64,000 nt of DNA from Paraphysoderma sedebokerense (Eukaryota > Blastocladiomycota > Physodermatomycetes > Physodermatales > Physodermataceae): assembly GCA_025602915.1 (NCBI GenBank), contig JAHLJZ010000004.1, forward strand, positions 372,001 to 436,000, read 5' to 3'. Under the pieces are notes generated by a model, which was given only the letters and a program-made list of their open reading frames with translations, did not search any database and was not told where the DNA came from. Of this stretch, positions 1 to 18,312 are shown piece after piece. How positions within the stretch are numbered: position 1 is the first letter of the stretch; each line of letters opens with the position of its first letter. The position numbers and the translations under genes are program-made.

Positions 1-1864
1 ATGTTGAATTATGGTGTCCCAAACATGAACATTTGCTCCCCGCCAAGACGTCAAAGCAGCAAAGGAGTGAGGGGAGTTAATGTCTGAGGACATGGAAACA
101 GATTTGATAGCATCCCTAGTAGGAGAGGAGATCTGATGTAAAGACATGGGCGGGGGGACATTGCTGTAGCGCAGTGGAGTATAAAGCACTTGTGATCCGT
201 CTACAACTAAAACGGGAGCTGCGTGTGCGGCAGATCTGATATGTGAAGTAATTGTGTCCCAAGCAAAGTCGTAGCGGACATACCGCATATCTATGATCGA
301 AAATGTGAGCAAGAGTTTTCCCAACAAGCTTTGAGATACGTACCAGCATTTGAAAGATGTAGCGTCAAAGGCAATTCAGGATCCCAAAAGACTGATTTAA
401 CTTCATGTCCATCTCCATGACTAAATTCTAAATCCTGTTTTAGATACCAATGATAATTATTCATGTACCAGAGTTGTATTGAACTGAAGCGTTCATTTTC
501 GGTCCATCTTTCCACCCAAACAGCGAGAACGCTTGAATCAGAATTCCAGAAAACGTCCATGACTCGGGAGTTGTTCAAGTCGTCTCGGAAAGAAAATTCT
601 CCGTGTCGCAAACCGTTCCGTTCAAAAAACACCACATCGTGTTTATGAGGTAACCTTTGAGTTGATGTTATTAAGCTGCCTTCAGGCCGCCAAGAAAGTG
701 AATGTTCAAGCTGATCGACAGATTCGCTAGTTGATTGGAGGACTCCTTCGCGGTTGTATATCCTAATCGAACGTTTCTCTGAATCATTGTCATTGTGAGA
801 TTCTGACGAGGTAAATTAACGAAAGAAAATTACATACCTCCGTTCGGATCTACTGAACTGAGACAGAAATAATTTCCATCCCCTCGCCAAGAAATCCTTG
901 GTTTGAAATCATCATCTTTCGACAACGACACTTTACTCGGACCCTTTTCTTGAGCCGCTTTTTTCCCAGCAGATCCATGAAATTGTGTTTCTTTCTTTCC
1001 CCATCCGACGCTGACCATAATATCTAGCAATTGCTTTAGTTGATCACTACATACGACCAAAGAGAGAAAGGGAGTTGCTGTCATTCAAACCTTCACCTAT
1101 CTCATTTGTATGGACAGGGTATTCAGCAAGCACATCAAAATCCTTTGTCATTTCAATTAACTTTCCTTCTGCAGAAACAAACACGACTAATTCATAATCG
1201 GGTGACCAAGCCATAGCCAAAATTCCAGAATCAATTGTCCCTAACACATCAACGGCATCCCCTAAAGCGTCAGCAGAATCTCTTACAAGAGCAATATCTC
1301 CATTACTGAATGCCACACAAACAGCTTCGTTGTCAGGAAGATATTGTATCCCGACGGCTGTGGTAGGCGTTGATATGTCTGCGACGGCAGGAAAGCTCGC
1401 CAATTCAATAACTTCGGGGTCGGAAGTCTATGCATTTTAAGAAAGAATTAGATTAAACTGTCTTATTGCACGGCTACTACAACCAAAATAAATGGCACCT
1501 TTATCCCAGAAATTTTGAACAACTTCTCGCATGATTCCTGTGGAGAGTTGCATAAACAGTAGGCAAGTCCATTCGCGGAATCGACAGAAATGTGACTAGA
1601 ATTTTGAAGAGGCTGAGTTTCAGGGGATTTTGGGAGCAAGCGTACGCTTGACTCAGTTAGCAGCGTAAGGCTCTTCATTGTAATATCAATTGTGGATGTG
1701 TCAGTGTCAATGACCGTTGACTCAGAAGTAATGTTGTTTATAATGATGTTGCCATGGAGACAAAATGCACGCAGGTCGAGGAACGAATCGCGGAAGAGGG
1801 TAGAAGACGCCAAATTTTTTGAGCTAATATTCCTAATCTTATTTACATCAACGTCTTCAGACAT
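1..1864 (-). CDS. ELP1: Elongator complex protein 1 (IKI3/ELP1), N-terminal half, cut by window edge
   Basis: Scaffold subunit of the Elongator complex, which modifies wobble uridines of tRNAs in the cytoplasm. About 550 residues of the N-terminal WD40 double-propeller region are encoded here; the C-terminal half lies beyond the left edge. Diagnostic stretches are VGWGKKETQFHG, ISWRGDGNYF, FFERNGLRHGEF and NYHWYLKQDL, all in the order seen in yeast Iki3. At least four introns are visible, near 1426-1498, 1025-1098, 795-838 and 291-343, all GT-AG on the minus strand. The ATG at 1864 is the first in frame and is followed by a typical divergent N-terminus. The stop codon of the upstream RFC gene is only 29 nt away on the same strand, which leaves almost no room for a separate promoter. 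Confidence 0.93.
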
Positions 1865-1893
1865 TTTTAAACTCTTTCACTGCTTCTCCTTCA

Positions 1894-3599
1894 CTAGGCC
1901 GCACGGACATTCACAACTTCACTGACACCCACAACTGCGTTTAAAATCTGTAAATGTTCATCCGCGCCGCTTGTCAATGCTTCGTCCGTGTCTGAAAAGA
2001 GCATGGCAATTTTTGCTTTCTGTAGGGATGTAAAGTTGAGTGAAGTGATAAGGGCATCATAAAGCTATTTACAGGAAACAAAGGTAGAGTCGCGTCTGAG
2101 TTAACATGCATCATTGAATGGGCTCTGCGGCTAGACGACATGCATACCTGATTTAATATCTGGCCAGCACTGTAACCATCAGCAATAATTTGTTTCACTG
2201 CGAAAGTGATAGCATCCACGGACTTCGAGTCGTAACATTTGACGAGCTTATCAATGACGGACGCAGGGACAACCTAGATTAAAGTAAATTAGTACTGTTG
2301 TCCGACATTTGCACGTTCTTTGAACCCACAGACCCCAGAAATTTCTCGCACTAGATCTTGCGTAATCTGCCTCCCTACTTCGCCGGGTCTGGAGTAACAC
2401 AGCTTAGAAGCGGATTGAATGAACATAACTGCTTTCCGCATGTCGCCTTCAGAGACCTGGATGAGACTTTGAATAGCCTAAATTCGAGCAAAATAACGGC
2501 ATAGTTAGTAGGGAACCACAGTTAGAGGGAGCTGACTTATGCAGGACTTGCCTCCGAAGAAATATTCACTCCTTCCTTCTCACAAATAAACATCAGTTGC
2601 GATTCAATATCAGACTTCGGCAGAGGTTTGAATCTGAATTTTGCGCATCTTGAGGCCAGAGGTTCAATAATTCTGGTTGAAGTAAACGAGAAGTAAGGTG
2701 AATGGCGTGATCGCAAGTTCCAAGTTAAGTATTAGTCTCTAAATTGATTATACCTGCTAACGTAATTACATATTAAACAAAATCTCGTAATTTTGGAATA
2801 TTGCTCCATCGTTCTTCTCAGAGCAGCTTGGGCATCGGTCGTCATCGAATCCGCTTCATCAAGAATGATAATTTTGTATGGCGGACATGGATATTTGGCG
2901 GCACTTGGTGGAACATGACTGACCGTTGTCTTCGCAAAATTCTTTATCTTTTCACGAACAATACCGATACCACGCTCATCCGAAGCGTTCAATTCAAGAA
3001 CCCTAGATTTGTAAAGTTCGGGCCTGCTCATGATGGACAGAGTTGGAAAAAGACGGTCATGAGTGGTAAATCTGACGATCTCTAAAGTCTTCAACAATGT
3101 GTGAATCTGGCAACAGAAAACTCACCCGAACAAATCCTTAGCTAAGGCCAGTATAGTAGAAGTCTTGCCGGTTCCTGGTGGGCCGTAAAACAGCAAGTGG
3201 GGAAGCTAACTCAACGAAAACAAAATAACGGGCCCAGCGACGTGAGAAATTTGACGAATGGAAGTACCAATGGTAGCTGAGGAACAGAGCGTACTACAAT
3301 ACATTTTGAGTTTCTACTGTCTTCTTCAGAACATTAACAATTTCTGTTTGAGCTGAGACATCATCGATTGTGGCAGGACGGCTGAACGAGGAGGACGCGA
3401 TGTGAGCGGTTTGTTTGAAGGCGTTGCAAGATTTATACCAGTGAAGAGATGAAGCGGTAGAAAAGAAATGAAAAGGAAAGAACAGGAGGTCAAGATTCGG
3501 GGCTTCCTTTATTTTTGGAACGAGGGAAGATGTAGATTATAACAGATAATAAGGCACGCACTATTTCTCGATCCAAGGGAGGGATGTGTTTGAAGCCAT
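1894..3599 (-). CDS. RFC4: Replication factor C small subunit (human RFC4 / yeast Rfc2 type)
   Basis: AAA+ subunit of the clamp loader that opens PCNA at primer-template junctions. Joining about eight exons gives a complete protein of roughly 340 residues. It starts [15 protein letters not shown], then has Walker A ([11 protein letters not shown]), the ELNASDERG box, Walker B (IILDEADSM), the arginine-finger SRC motif ([12 protein letters not shown]) and the C-terminal collar domain ending in NVRAA. The residues around Walker B ([16 protein letters not shown]) and [12 protein letters not shown] match human RFC4/yeast Rfc2 rather than human RFC2. The first exon is short: it ends in TA and is joined across a ~177-nt intron to restore Tyr of the EKYRP box, which fixes the ATG at 3599. 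The gene lies divergent to the BAG gene and directly upstream of ELP1. Confidence 0.93.
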
Positions 3600-3874
3600 T
3601 ACTCGGATAGTGTGAATAACAAAAGGTAAGGAAGACAACGGTGGGAAAGCGGAGAAGAGGGATGAGGTAGCTGATAGCGATTGAATGTGGATAAGAGCCT
3701 AACTGAATGTTGTCGGGTTTGGAATGGCGACTGGGATGAACAGTAAACAAAAACCGAGTGAACTTCGGCAATCGAAGCCCATTGGTATCTCACATATATA
3801 TCGCATACAAAATTCCTACACTTTCAATCCCATCTCCGCCACACACTCTCAATATATCCGCTTTTTGAGGACAC
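3600..3874. promoter_or_regulatory. Divergent promoter region, RFC4-like / BAG1-like
   Basis: A 275-bp spacer between two start codons pointing away from each other. It must contain both promoters. No confident TATA box or known operator was recognised. Confidence 0.5.
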
Positions 3875-4771
3875 ATGTCTATTATAGTATCCTACAAAAA
3901 TGAGCGGATTCCAATAGACTTCTACGGTCATCCTTGGAATCATATCACCCTTCAGAATTTACTCGACCGAGTCGCTGATGCAACCAGCTTACCCGCCGAC
4001 TCTTTGAAGCTATTACATCATGGAGGTGAGTCGGGAACGCTGCTAGACTGCGGTGTTTCGTTGCCTTTTTTCTTCGACCATCCGATGTTTCTCGTACGCG
4101 GATCTTTAATTATAACATCTGTTTCTCCTGCTGATATTTATTCATTGCATGAAGCTGTCATGAGAGACCCGACTGCATCGTTAGCAGCTTACGGCTTAAA
4201 AGACAATTCGAAAGTCCTTCTTGTGGCATCTAATCCCTCAGTACGTTTCTTTAAAATTTTGCCACGTCATGCCCAATAATCTTTGCATAAATATCCTGAT
4301 TTGATGTTTGCATTCCTAAAATGTTTACAGGAGCGAGTTCACAAGTCGAAGCAAGGGAATCCAGATCTGTCCTCGTCGACTGATATTAAATCAGGCAATA
4401 CAGCGTCCACTGGAATCAAGTCAGGCAGCGAGACTTCTGCATCGTTAAGACTCAAGCAAATTACTAGTCAACTGGATCATATAATGTCTGATTTCGAATC
4501 TACTATACCGCCGCAAATTCAAAAATATGAATCGAATGTCACGGAGTATCTTTCAGATCCGTCCCAGACCAAATTAACATACGAATCGTTGAAGTACTCT
4601 CATGCATATATAACGGAATCATTAATGAAAATTTTATTCAAACTTGACGGTATTATTGTAAATGATGATATAAGTAGAAACAAAAGGAGGGAAACAGTGA
4701 AAATAGTGCAAGGTTGGCAGGATATAGCCGATGAGTTGTTTGCAAAGGTGCGAAAAGACGAGAATACATGA
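3875..4771 (+). CDS. BAG-domain co-chaperone with N-terminal ubiquitin-like domain (BAG1-like)
   Basis: Predicted Hsp70 nucleotide-exchange factor. Three exons (3875-4025, 4155-4240, 4331-4771) give 225 residues. Residues ~1-80 form a ubiquitin-like fold, ending in the typical segment with GAVMRDPTASLAAYGLKDNS and LLVASNPS. A Ser/Thr-rich linker (~80-125) with a repeated IKSG unit follows. The C-terminal ~100 residues look like the three-helix BAG domain (LRLKQITSQLDHIMSDFE ... LMKILFKLDGI ... RRETVKIVQGWQ). Both introns have GT-AG ends and keep the frame. The UBL-BAG order matches BAG1 of animals and Bag101/102 of fission yeast. No transmembrane helix is seen, so a cytosolic or nuclear protein is expected. 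Assignment to BAG1 rather than another BAG member rests on domain order only. Confidence 0.82.
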
Positions 4772-5227
4772 ATGCTATAAGTGTGAATTACTACAATTAT
4801 GAACATTGCACGAATAGAGCGCAATTATAGGATGTCGGGCATCAATTGTTTGGGTTACTGGGATGGTTAAGTCTGATATCGCGATCATTGGCTGGGAATA
4901 TTCCTTGTTTTTGTTCCGATCACGTGACTGAAGTGGAATACAGATTACGACAGATTGCCTGGGGGGAAACACACCCTTCTTTTCTCCTCATAAAATCACT
5001 GCTGCTGGATTCGGTCCTCACAGTGAGATTTATCTATATCCCATCCGTCTCTGTATTAGTCGTTTTACATTGTATTGTCGGTTTACAAATTTCTGTTGAC
5101 CAACATCAACCGAACGGAAAACACAAACAAACCAATTTCCCGTTTTCGTTGTTTGGTCTCTTCCACTACACATCGGATTTGGAAAATCGGTTACTTTTCC
5201 TTTATAACGTTGTAAAAATATATCAAG
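4772..5227. other. Intergenic spacer, BAG gene 3' end and RPB1 promoter
   Basis: 456 bp between two plus-strand genes. Long open stretches exist but show no family similarity. AT-rich runs close to the RPB1 start are the likely promoter and 5' UTR. No RNA gene was seen. Confidence 0.5.
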
Positions 5228-11173
<5,946 letters not shown>

Positions 11174-11632
11174 ATCATTACCCGCCATAAGCGCATTTTT
11201 TTCTCTTCGTTTTATAAATATTTCTTTTTACAATTCTGTTCATCTTCAAAGCGTATAGATAAGTTTTGGAAAAAAGGAAAAAAAAAGACCAAATTAAAAA
11301 AAATTGGAAAAATCGAAATGGTTGTATACCCATATTCTTCATTTTACTTCTCTTCAGATAAATCATGTAATTCTACCCAACAACGTGTAGTGTAGGAAGT
11401 GTGGGTTGCACAAATCATTTTATGTTTATGTTTCGCAATGTGGATTTTCTGTATCAAAGTCCATTTCAACGATGTTGGAGTTTAAAAATAAATTTGTCTT
11501 GTTCTCGACGTCATAAGACATGAATTATTTGCTTCAATGGCCAAATCTATTTCAAATATTTACAGATTATATGGAGTTGTAATCCCGAAGTTTCGCCTAA
11601 ATTCCGTTTCCAATAATGCCGAAAATGAGACA
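11174..11632. other. Convergent 3' spacer between RPB1 and DZIP1
   Basis: 459 bp of AT-rich sequence holding both 3' UTRs, with A-rich runs near 11275-11310 and AATAAA near 11487. No gene was seen. Confidence 0.5.
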
Positions 11633-14600
11633 TCACAAATCTTCAACCTCTAGATCCCAGCTATTACTTCTCTTATGTTTGTCGTTGGAGGAAATAGGGT
11701 TGCGGTTCTCTGAGGATGAAGGACCAGAGGCGGCAGATGCTGGGGCTGCTTGGTCTGCATTGGATAAAGGGGCAGAAATAAGGTCAGATTCTGATGACTT
11801 TAAGGACCAGATCGCTGAACCGCCTTTTACCTTTTTGCTGACCTCGCGCTATCGGCTCATTTTCGTCTGATAAATCTGATGCAAGTTCGTCTAAGAGCTC
11901 ATCGAGTCCGAAAGATTCTTCTTGCCCTTGATTGAGTTTATTTACCGCTGATACGGAATTCCGGTTGCGATTAATTTCGCTAAGCAAGAACAAAGCAATC
12001 AATACGCATACTCTTGGAACGCTGTGGAATGTCTGCATACCTGGGTCGAACAACAGTCACTTTTCTTGGTGACCTCGGGGTTTGGGCTGCAGCAGGTTTC
12101 TCTGGCTCTAAATCTACCGGAGATTCATTTCCGTCTTCGACATTGAAGTCCACGGGACTGGCAATTTGATTCTCTTTCAGCACCTCAGCTAGGTGTTTGC
12201 TATTGTTGTTTCTGTTCCATCCATTTTTCAGCACTGATTTCGTCGGAGATCGCGGTAAACTCTGATTATTTCTCCCCATGCTCTTGTCCTGCTTCGATAT
12301 GCCATCTTTTTCACCGCGAATATCCGATGCAACCTCCACGCCTTCTTTCGTCGAGCTGTAAGATTTTCGTCGAACAATTGACAGAAAACTGGAACCGCTG
12401 TTTGATCGCTTTTTTCTCACTTCCTCACCCGTCGTCTCGTCGGCCTTGTTGAATAGAGTTTTTGCTCCATTGAAGACGCGCCTAAATGGACTACGTCCTC
12501 CTTTCTGGGGCGATGACACAAAAGAACTATTAGTGCGTGAATGCGGAGATGACATGGCAGAAGATTGGGAGGAGGAAGACATAGAGCGTCGTCGAGGCGA
12601 ACGCTGATAAGAGTTGGTTGGCTGCCTGTGTGCGGAAGGTATGAGATTATTTCTCTTGTCATTGCTGAACGATATTATGCTTCGTTTTCGAGGCGAGGTA
12701 CGCTGCGTGGATGTACTTTTTCAAAAAATTAATTAATTAGATTCGAAAATCGTTATATTCGAAAAATATGCGTACTCTGGCCTTGCCGTATCAAATTGAC
12801 CTTCTCCATCGTAATATCTTCCGATATCACGACGACCTCGATTCTCCACTATACTTTCATCGTCGCTCGGAATGTAAGAACTTTGATCGTCATTCCAATC
12901 AACCTGCTTTTGGCTGGTGATACTCCTGATACTCGCTCGTCTCCGAGACGAGAATGCTGGGCTATGCGTTTCCTGGGTATGTCCACGCATGGATGGCCGA
13001 CGAGACGCTAATTTCGCTGTAAGGGACAAATTCGGTTTGGTTCGCTGAGTATTTATCACTAAAACTGGTTTTGCTAATTTGGGTTTGAAATTTTCCATTG
13101 TAATTTTCTCAACTGCTCCTTCTAAATGTTCGAACATGGGTACAAAACATATATCGTTTTTCGCTTTCGCATCCAATTCCTTCTCTAAAACGTGAGAAAG
13201 AGGAGTTGAGGAATAAATGATAATCGATGTACTAAATCCAAATGTTTCTTTGAAAAAAGGATATTTTCTGTTTTTTTAAGACTTCTGCGTCTTCCCCCAT
13301 CGTTTCTAAATCAATCCCATGTTTTTTTAAGGTTGATTCGACTTCGCGTTCAATAATTGCTCTTTGGTTGGAAATATCAGTGGGCGAGTGGCTGTATAAA
13401 GATTTGATTGAGGCAAGCTGAGGCAAAGAAATGACTGAATGGTAGATGTATCAGCTGCAATATTATTGGCATGTAGGAGAAAAGACATACTTTTGTGAAA
13501 TTTCATCAACCTATGTAATTTTACCCACTCTATTGTCTGATCGCCCTGAAAATTTTCATCGTCATCTTCCTTGGGAACCTTAAGTTCAGAACTCTCGGCT
13601 CCGGTGCTGCTAGTACCAAATTTTCCTTTCATTTTGCCAGTATCCGATTCATCGTTACTGTCTTTATACCCCGAATTCGTTTCTGAGGTGTTCAAGTTTG
13701 GCTGACGAGGAGGAGGGCGGGGTAAAATGCCTGGGGGCTTCTGGTCCAAAATTGCGCGTTGTAGAACTTCGATTTTCTCTGCAGTTGTTTTCAATTGCAT
13801 ACCAAGAGATTCTCGATCTTCGGTCTGTATATTCTTAGAATTAGTAACCGTCGACCACCAGGCAAAAGCTAAAGCCAGAGAGCAACAAACCAGGCGACGC
13901 AAAGTTTCGTCTTCCTTTCCTTTAAATCCGGCTTTCATACCCTCTAATTCAGACTGGACTAGCTGTTTTATACTGATTAACGCTTCAGACTGTTTTTGCT
14001 CCAGCTTCGACATCATTTCGTCTACTGTCGGTCCTGTTGGTTTAGGCGGCAGGTTGGGCTCGATATCACTTTCATCTGCTGATTCCATTGTACCAACATT
14101 TGAACCACTTTCTTTGGTACGTGCCTGAGATACGGAATAGAAAATGAATGCCCGTTTCTCAACGCATTATTTGTCAGATAATCGCACCTTTAATGTTTCC
14201 AATCTGAGTTTTTCCTCTTGAATCATTGCCCGCTCTTTCTCTAGCTCATTGTGAAGAGAGGCTCGCATTTGCTGCATTTCATTTTCGTATTTTAGTTTCT
14301 CTTGCTTGTGAATTTCTTCGATTTCTGAATGACGTTTTTTTATTTCCGACTGTATTCTTTCTTCCATTTCCGCTCTTAACTCGCGTTCGGTCTCCAACAC
14401 TTTGTTGGCGAACTTTTCGATGGTTGTCGTTAACTTTTCTATTGTCTCAACTTCAGCAGACGGTTCTGGTTTCAAAACTGTTGTCAGAAAACAAATAAGA
14501 ATCTGCCAGTGAGTGGACCAGTGTAAGTAAAGGTGTATCTTCAGGAAGTAATACCTTTCTCAGGCTTCTCTTCGGTCTCAGATAAATAGTGAGGAAGATC

Positions 14601-15558
14601 AGGATGCCTCCTTCTTAAATGCCCTTCGAGATAACTGAGTGAGTTGAAGGTCTTCCCGCAATATCGGCATCTCTAAATGTAGGAAAATGACTCCTTAGAA
14701 TCACATAAGTGCCATATTACAAACTGCAATCACTTGTAGCCGTACGTTATAGCTGACGGAGGTATGAGATTGTCCATTTGTGGCGAATCCTGGTAACTTT
14801 GAGACAAGTTGATAGGCGTAAACTGTTTTCTTCAACGATCTATTTTCTTTTTTGACTGCGATTAATTCTGATCCCTGTTACATATACCAACGTCAGAGTC
14901 TGACTCGCAATTTCATTTTTTCGAAGAGATACCTGTTTATCGTATTCATCCCGCATAATCTGGAGTTCATCAGATATTTTGGTAACACACAGAGCATGGC
15001 TTTGTATCTGAGATTTTAGAACGTCCTAAATGAAATCTGGTCAAACCATTGTTGATTCTAAAGATCGCGAGTAGTTTCAAGGTTATGGATCCAACCTGAC
15101 ACCAGAGGAGGTACTCAATGATCAATTGCGCCAACTGAAACATTTTCACGAAATTTGGATCAAGATCTCGTAAATCTGAACGGCAAATATTGTATCATCA
15201 ATTAATCCAAGATGATTTCACAAATGCATCGTATCACGAACCTTCTGACTGAACATCGCAAAAAGTCACATTCTCCATCAACAGTTGTAATCCTTGTATA
15301 TCAACCTATTCGAAAGCAAAATATTTGAATGGTTTAGAGAAAATTGCCTGGGAGGATGGGAATATCATCTCGAACCTCTTTCATTATCTTTTGAATGTCG
15401 ACAGCCCCCAGCAACCTCCAATTGATTCCATCTCTCCGTCGTTTAAAAAAGAATTGATTCGCTCCATTGTTCGAAAGAGGTGATTTGTTCAGAGTTGACT
15501 TAATATCAGCAAAATCAGGCATAATGGGTCCCGTACATGTCTGTGTTGCCGCTGTCAT
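11633..15558 (-). CDS. DZIP1: DZIP1-like C2H2 zinc-finger/coiled-coil protein (ciliary basal body)
   Basis: DZIP1/Iguana proteins act at the basal body and ciliary transition zone. The start at 15558 opens an N-terminal DZIP domain: FFFKRRRDGINWRLLGAVDIQKIMKEV joins to VDIQGLQLLMENVTFCDV and NFVKMFQLAQLIIEYLLWCQ. A coiled coil (QIQSHALCV to KKTVYAYQ) follows, then one C2H2 finger near 14610-14675 (CRYCGKTF ... HLRRRH, spacing C-x2-C-x12-H-x4-H). A long charged coiled coil (14167-14475) and a proline- and serine-rich half follow; the latter includes a conserved-looking block (QRAIIEREVESTLKKHGID). The C-terminus appears to be reached through a ~75-nt last intron that restores an open frame ending SNSWDLEVEDL. 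About ten introns in total are inferred. The total length of ~1000 residues is similar to animal DZIP1. Exon joins in the Ser-rich half are less certain. Confidence 0.85.
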
Positions 15559-16440
15559 TGCTTCCGCATATATCCTTCGAATAGAGGGAACTGTGACTCT
15601 GAACGCGAAATGTCTTTGTCAAGTTTGCTGACCACTTTGCAGATCTCACCAGCTCTGGTCTCTGGACTTCCCTTCAAGTATTATGTGTTGCTGCTGAACT
15701 AGCCGGAATCCGGTTGTCAATATCTATATTTATTGGTACATTCAAGTTCACTTTATAGGTTATAGAGAATATTAGTGACATTGGAATGTGTTGTCTTGAA
15801 TCTAGGAATCCGCCACCTTTCATGACATTGCGGGACCCGAATGAATTGCAACAGCACTCAATAATTTCCATTTCGTTGACATTTATTGCATATATTTACA
15901 ATGCTAAACAATAAATTTTAAAAGTCTGCTGGACATAATGTCCCCATCATGGCTATGTAAGAATGTGATCCGGATTTCTAACTCTCCCATGCATAAATAT
16001 ATATGTAGTATATGTAGGTAAAGGCGAATTCGACTGTCTCGCTGATTCATTTTTAATGGTCCTCATCGGTCGATAACTCGCCATCTTAACAACTTAATAC
16101 AATATACAGATCGCTTCTGCTGAGTTTCGAGTCCAATTTAGATCGTCCAAACGAATTTGTGGCGAGACGAAGGAAAGTAGATCATCAACAAATTTAGGGT
16201 TAGAAGTACGGAAGTGATATTAATTTACGCCCAATTCTGTAATAGTTGTAGAAATTCTCGATTTGAAGACTGTTAGGATACAAATTATGGCAATTGCGCT
16301 GCCAGTTCCTATGATGGCCGGAGCATTCATTCTAAAGTTACAATGAGTGAATACGACAGACAAATTATGGTTTCAGAACCATTTCTGAAGGCTCTAATCT
16401 GTATACGCAACGTCCATTATGGCAGAAAGAGCAAAGTATA
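15559..16440. other. Divergent intergenic region, DZIP1 / KICS2
   Basis: About 880 bp between divergent starts. A 65-codon ATG-started frame on the minus strand (15674-15871) has no family signal and is not called. A short plus-strand ATG frame near 16289 is stopped after 19 codons and could be an upstream ORF. AT-rich, with alternating TATATATGTAGTATATGTA near 15999-16017. Confidence 0.4.
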
Positions 16441-18312
16441 ATGTCAACTTGTGTATTGACAACTCGTGAACTGGGCCACAGCGTTCTTCAAATTCAGTTT
16501 AAACCTTTCAATAGTTTAATCACAATGGACCTCATCATACGACATGTTTTTGATAACATTGCGCACTTTGAATACAACCAAGCTCATCGACATGTACAAC
16601 GTCTCATTAAAGTTCATTCGCAGCTAAATATTCCTACACATTTTTGTACGATTCTCACGAAGTTAATTCAATATGAATCCATGTTCACCGATTTGTCGTT
16701 TAGCAAGCCAAAACTTGTCTTTGGCCGAGAGGTAGGTAATGATTAGCTAAGAGGATGAGAACCATTATTTGATAGATTATTGTTGTAGGATCTCGACGAC
16801 TTGTATAGAGTGCTCATGAATGACGCCGACAAAGATAAAGTATCGTATCCGCAACATATGGCCTCACAGAGCCCTCTACCTTCAACAGAACTACAGCTTG
16901 AACGTACAGTTTCAACATCATCCTTCTCATCGGCTAGATTAGGGCCTAAAGAATTTGCGGCCACGACTAATTGGGAATTCTTGTCCCATGTGCAAGAAAT
17001 GGTTTGTGAGGTGGTAAGGACCAGGCGGCGGTTAATCCGAATGTACGGGCCGAAAATACAATTCTAGCGGGGTCTACTTGAACTGAATATGAATTGCTTG
17101 ACTCTTTAGTTATCGGCAGTTTGCAAAGTGTAACATCCCGGACGAACTAAATGCACTGCTCGACAGTGTTGTTGACATTCACGGTCGAGTGGATATCGAA
17201 GCGATATCAGCGTTGTCGGAGGTTTTTTCAGAAAGTATAAGGTACAGATTTTCTGGATTGAAATTATTTTGCGTGATATGGTACTCAAATTTGGATTGTG
17301 TAACAGAAAGGAATATGCTGTTTTGATAAATTTGTTAAAATGCCATCAAGCAACGACACAGTACCGATTCAAAGACGCATCCCAATACCTCTATTTGGGT
17401 CGTTTCGAATTGATTGCCTGGAAGAAGCTCTGTTTCCCAAATGACTATCATGAGGTTTTGTAAACCATGTTTGTTTATTTTCTTGTATCATTATTGATCA
17501 GGCCTGCTTTTGTTTCATAGCGAACGTTCAAAAGTCATTTTAAATCACTTCTCACACATTCACCCGTCCCAAGCTACATGGCTTGGATGTACAAATTATC
17601 TGAAAGTGTAAACGTAAAAATGACATTCTATTTTTATTCGATTCTGCAAAAAACCGCTACTATGGAACAGTCGAAGTTGAACTTTTCTGGAATTGACACG
17701 GTAACATCAAAGTTAAATCCCAACATCTTCGACGTGTGAGTTCCTTGATCATTTGTCAATCTAAGTTAGATTTCTTTTAAGACTGAATCGTATTATTAGA
17801 ATTAAAGATTTTGTAAAGCAGAGTAGAGCTTTCAACGTCTCGCTGATGTTTCAAGTCGACAAGTCTATACCCTTCCATATAGACGGTTACAGTTGTGCGG
17901 AATTGGCCGAATCATATGACGGGTTGAACTCTTACCCCACAATATATAGTTACCCCAACGTGAGCTGTTTCTCTTTTACCTATTCGTATCGGTCTTCAGT
18001 AGTCCTTCTAACATTGTGGTCGTTTAAAAGCTTTCAACTCCGTCTGAACATCTTCCGAATATCGTATCTTTGATTTTGTCCTCCATTTCGGGTCAGTCCC
18101 CGGTGTTAGAACTTGGATCATGTATTCAGTTTTACGATAACAAAGTCGATTCTTCGTATTTTGTTCTCAAATTAGACGCGCAGGTGTTACTAACTGTGAT
18201 ATATAAAGAAAAACGAAATCCGAAATGTCAAGTTACTTTGGATTTTCTAGAGTTGGTTCAAGATTGTGTATGGTTGAGAAGCGCGATCGATGATCTGAAT
18301 GAGCGTTTGTGA
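16441..18312 (+). CDS. KICS2: KICSTOR subunit 2-like protein (KICS2 / C12orf66 family)
   Basis: In animals KICS2, with KPTN, ITFG2 and SZT2, tethers GATOR1 to lysosomes and restrains mTORC1 when amino acids are scarce. Seven exons (16441-16731, 16789-17042, 17110-17241, 17307-17454, 17521-17735, 17800-17959, 18031-18312) join in frame to 493 residues; human KICS2 is about 445. Shared features in order: an N-terminal helix pair (HVFDNIAHFEYNQAHRHV), a QEMVCEVVRTRRRLIRMY helix, a central block (LINLLKCHQATTQYRFKDAS, LYLGRFELIAWKK), PSYMAWMYKLSESVNVKMTFYF, TVTSKLNPNIFDVIKDFVK, AFNVSLMFQVD, DGLNSYPTIYSYPN and the C-terminal QFYDNKVDSSYFVLKLD. The last corresponds to HFYDDKVQSTYFL of the human protein. 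A later start at ATG 16525 is possible. The assignment is by remembered family sequence and not by a search. Confidence 0.8.

Noticed and set aside
15674-15871. 65-codon ATG frame upstream of DZIP1
   Set aside because: No family signal, odd Cys-rich start and no splice signal linking it to DZIP1.
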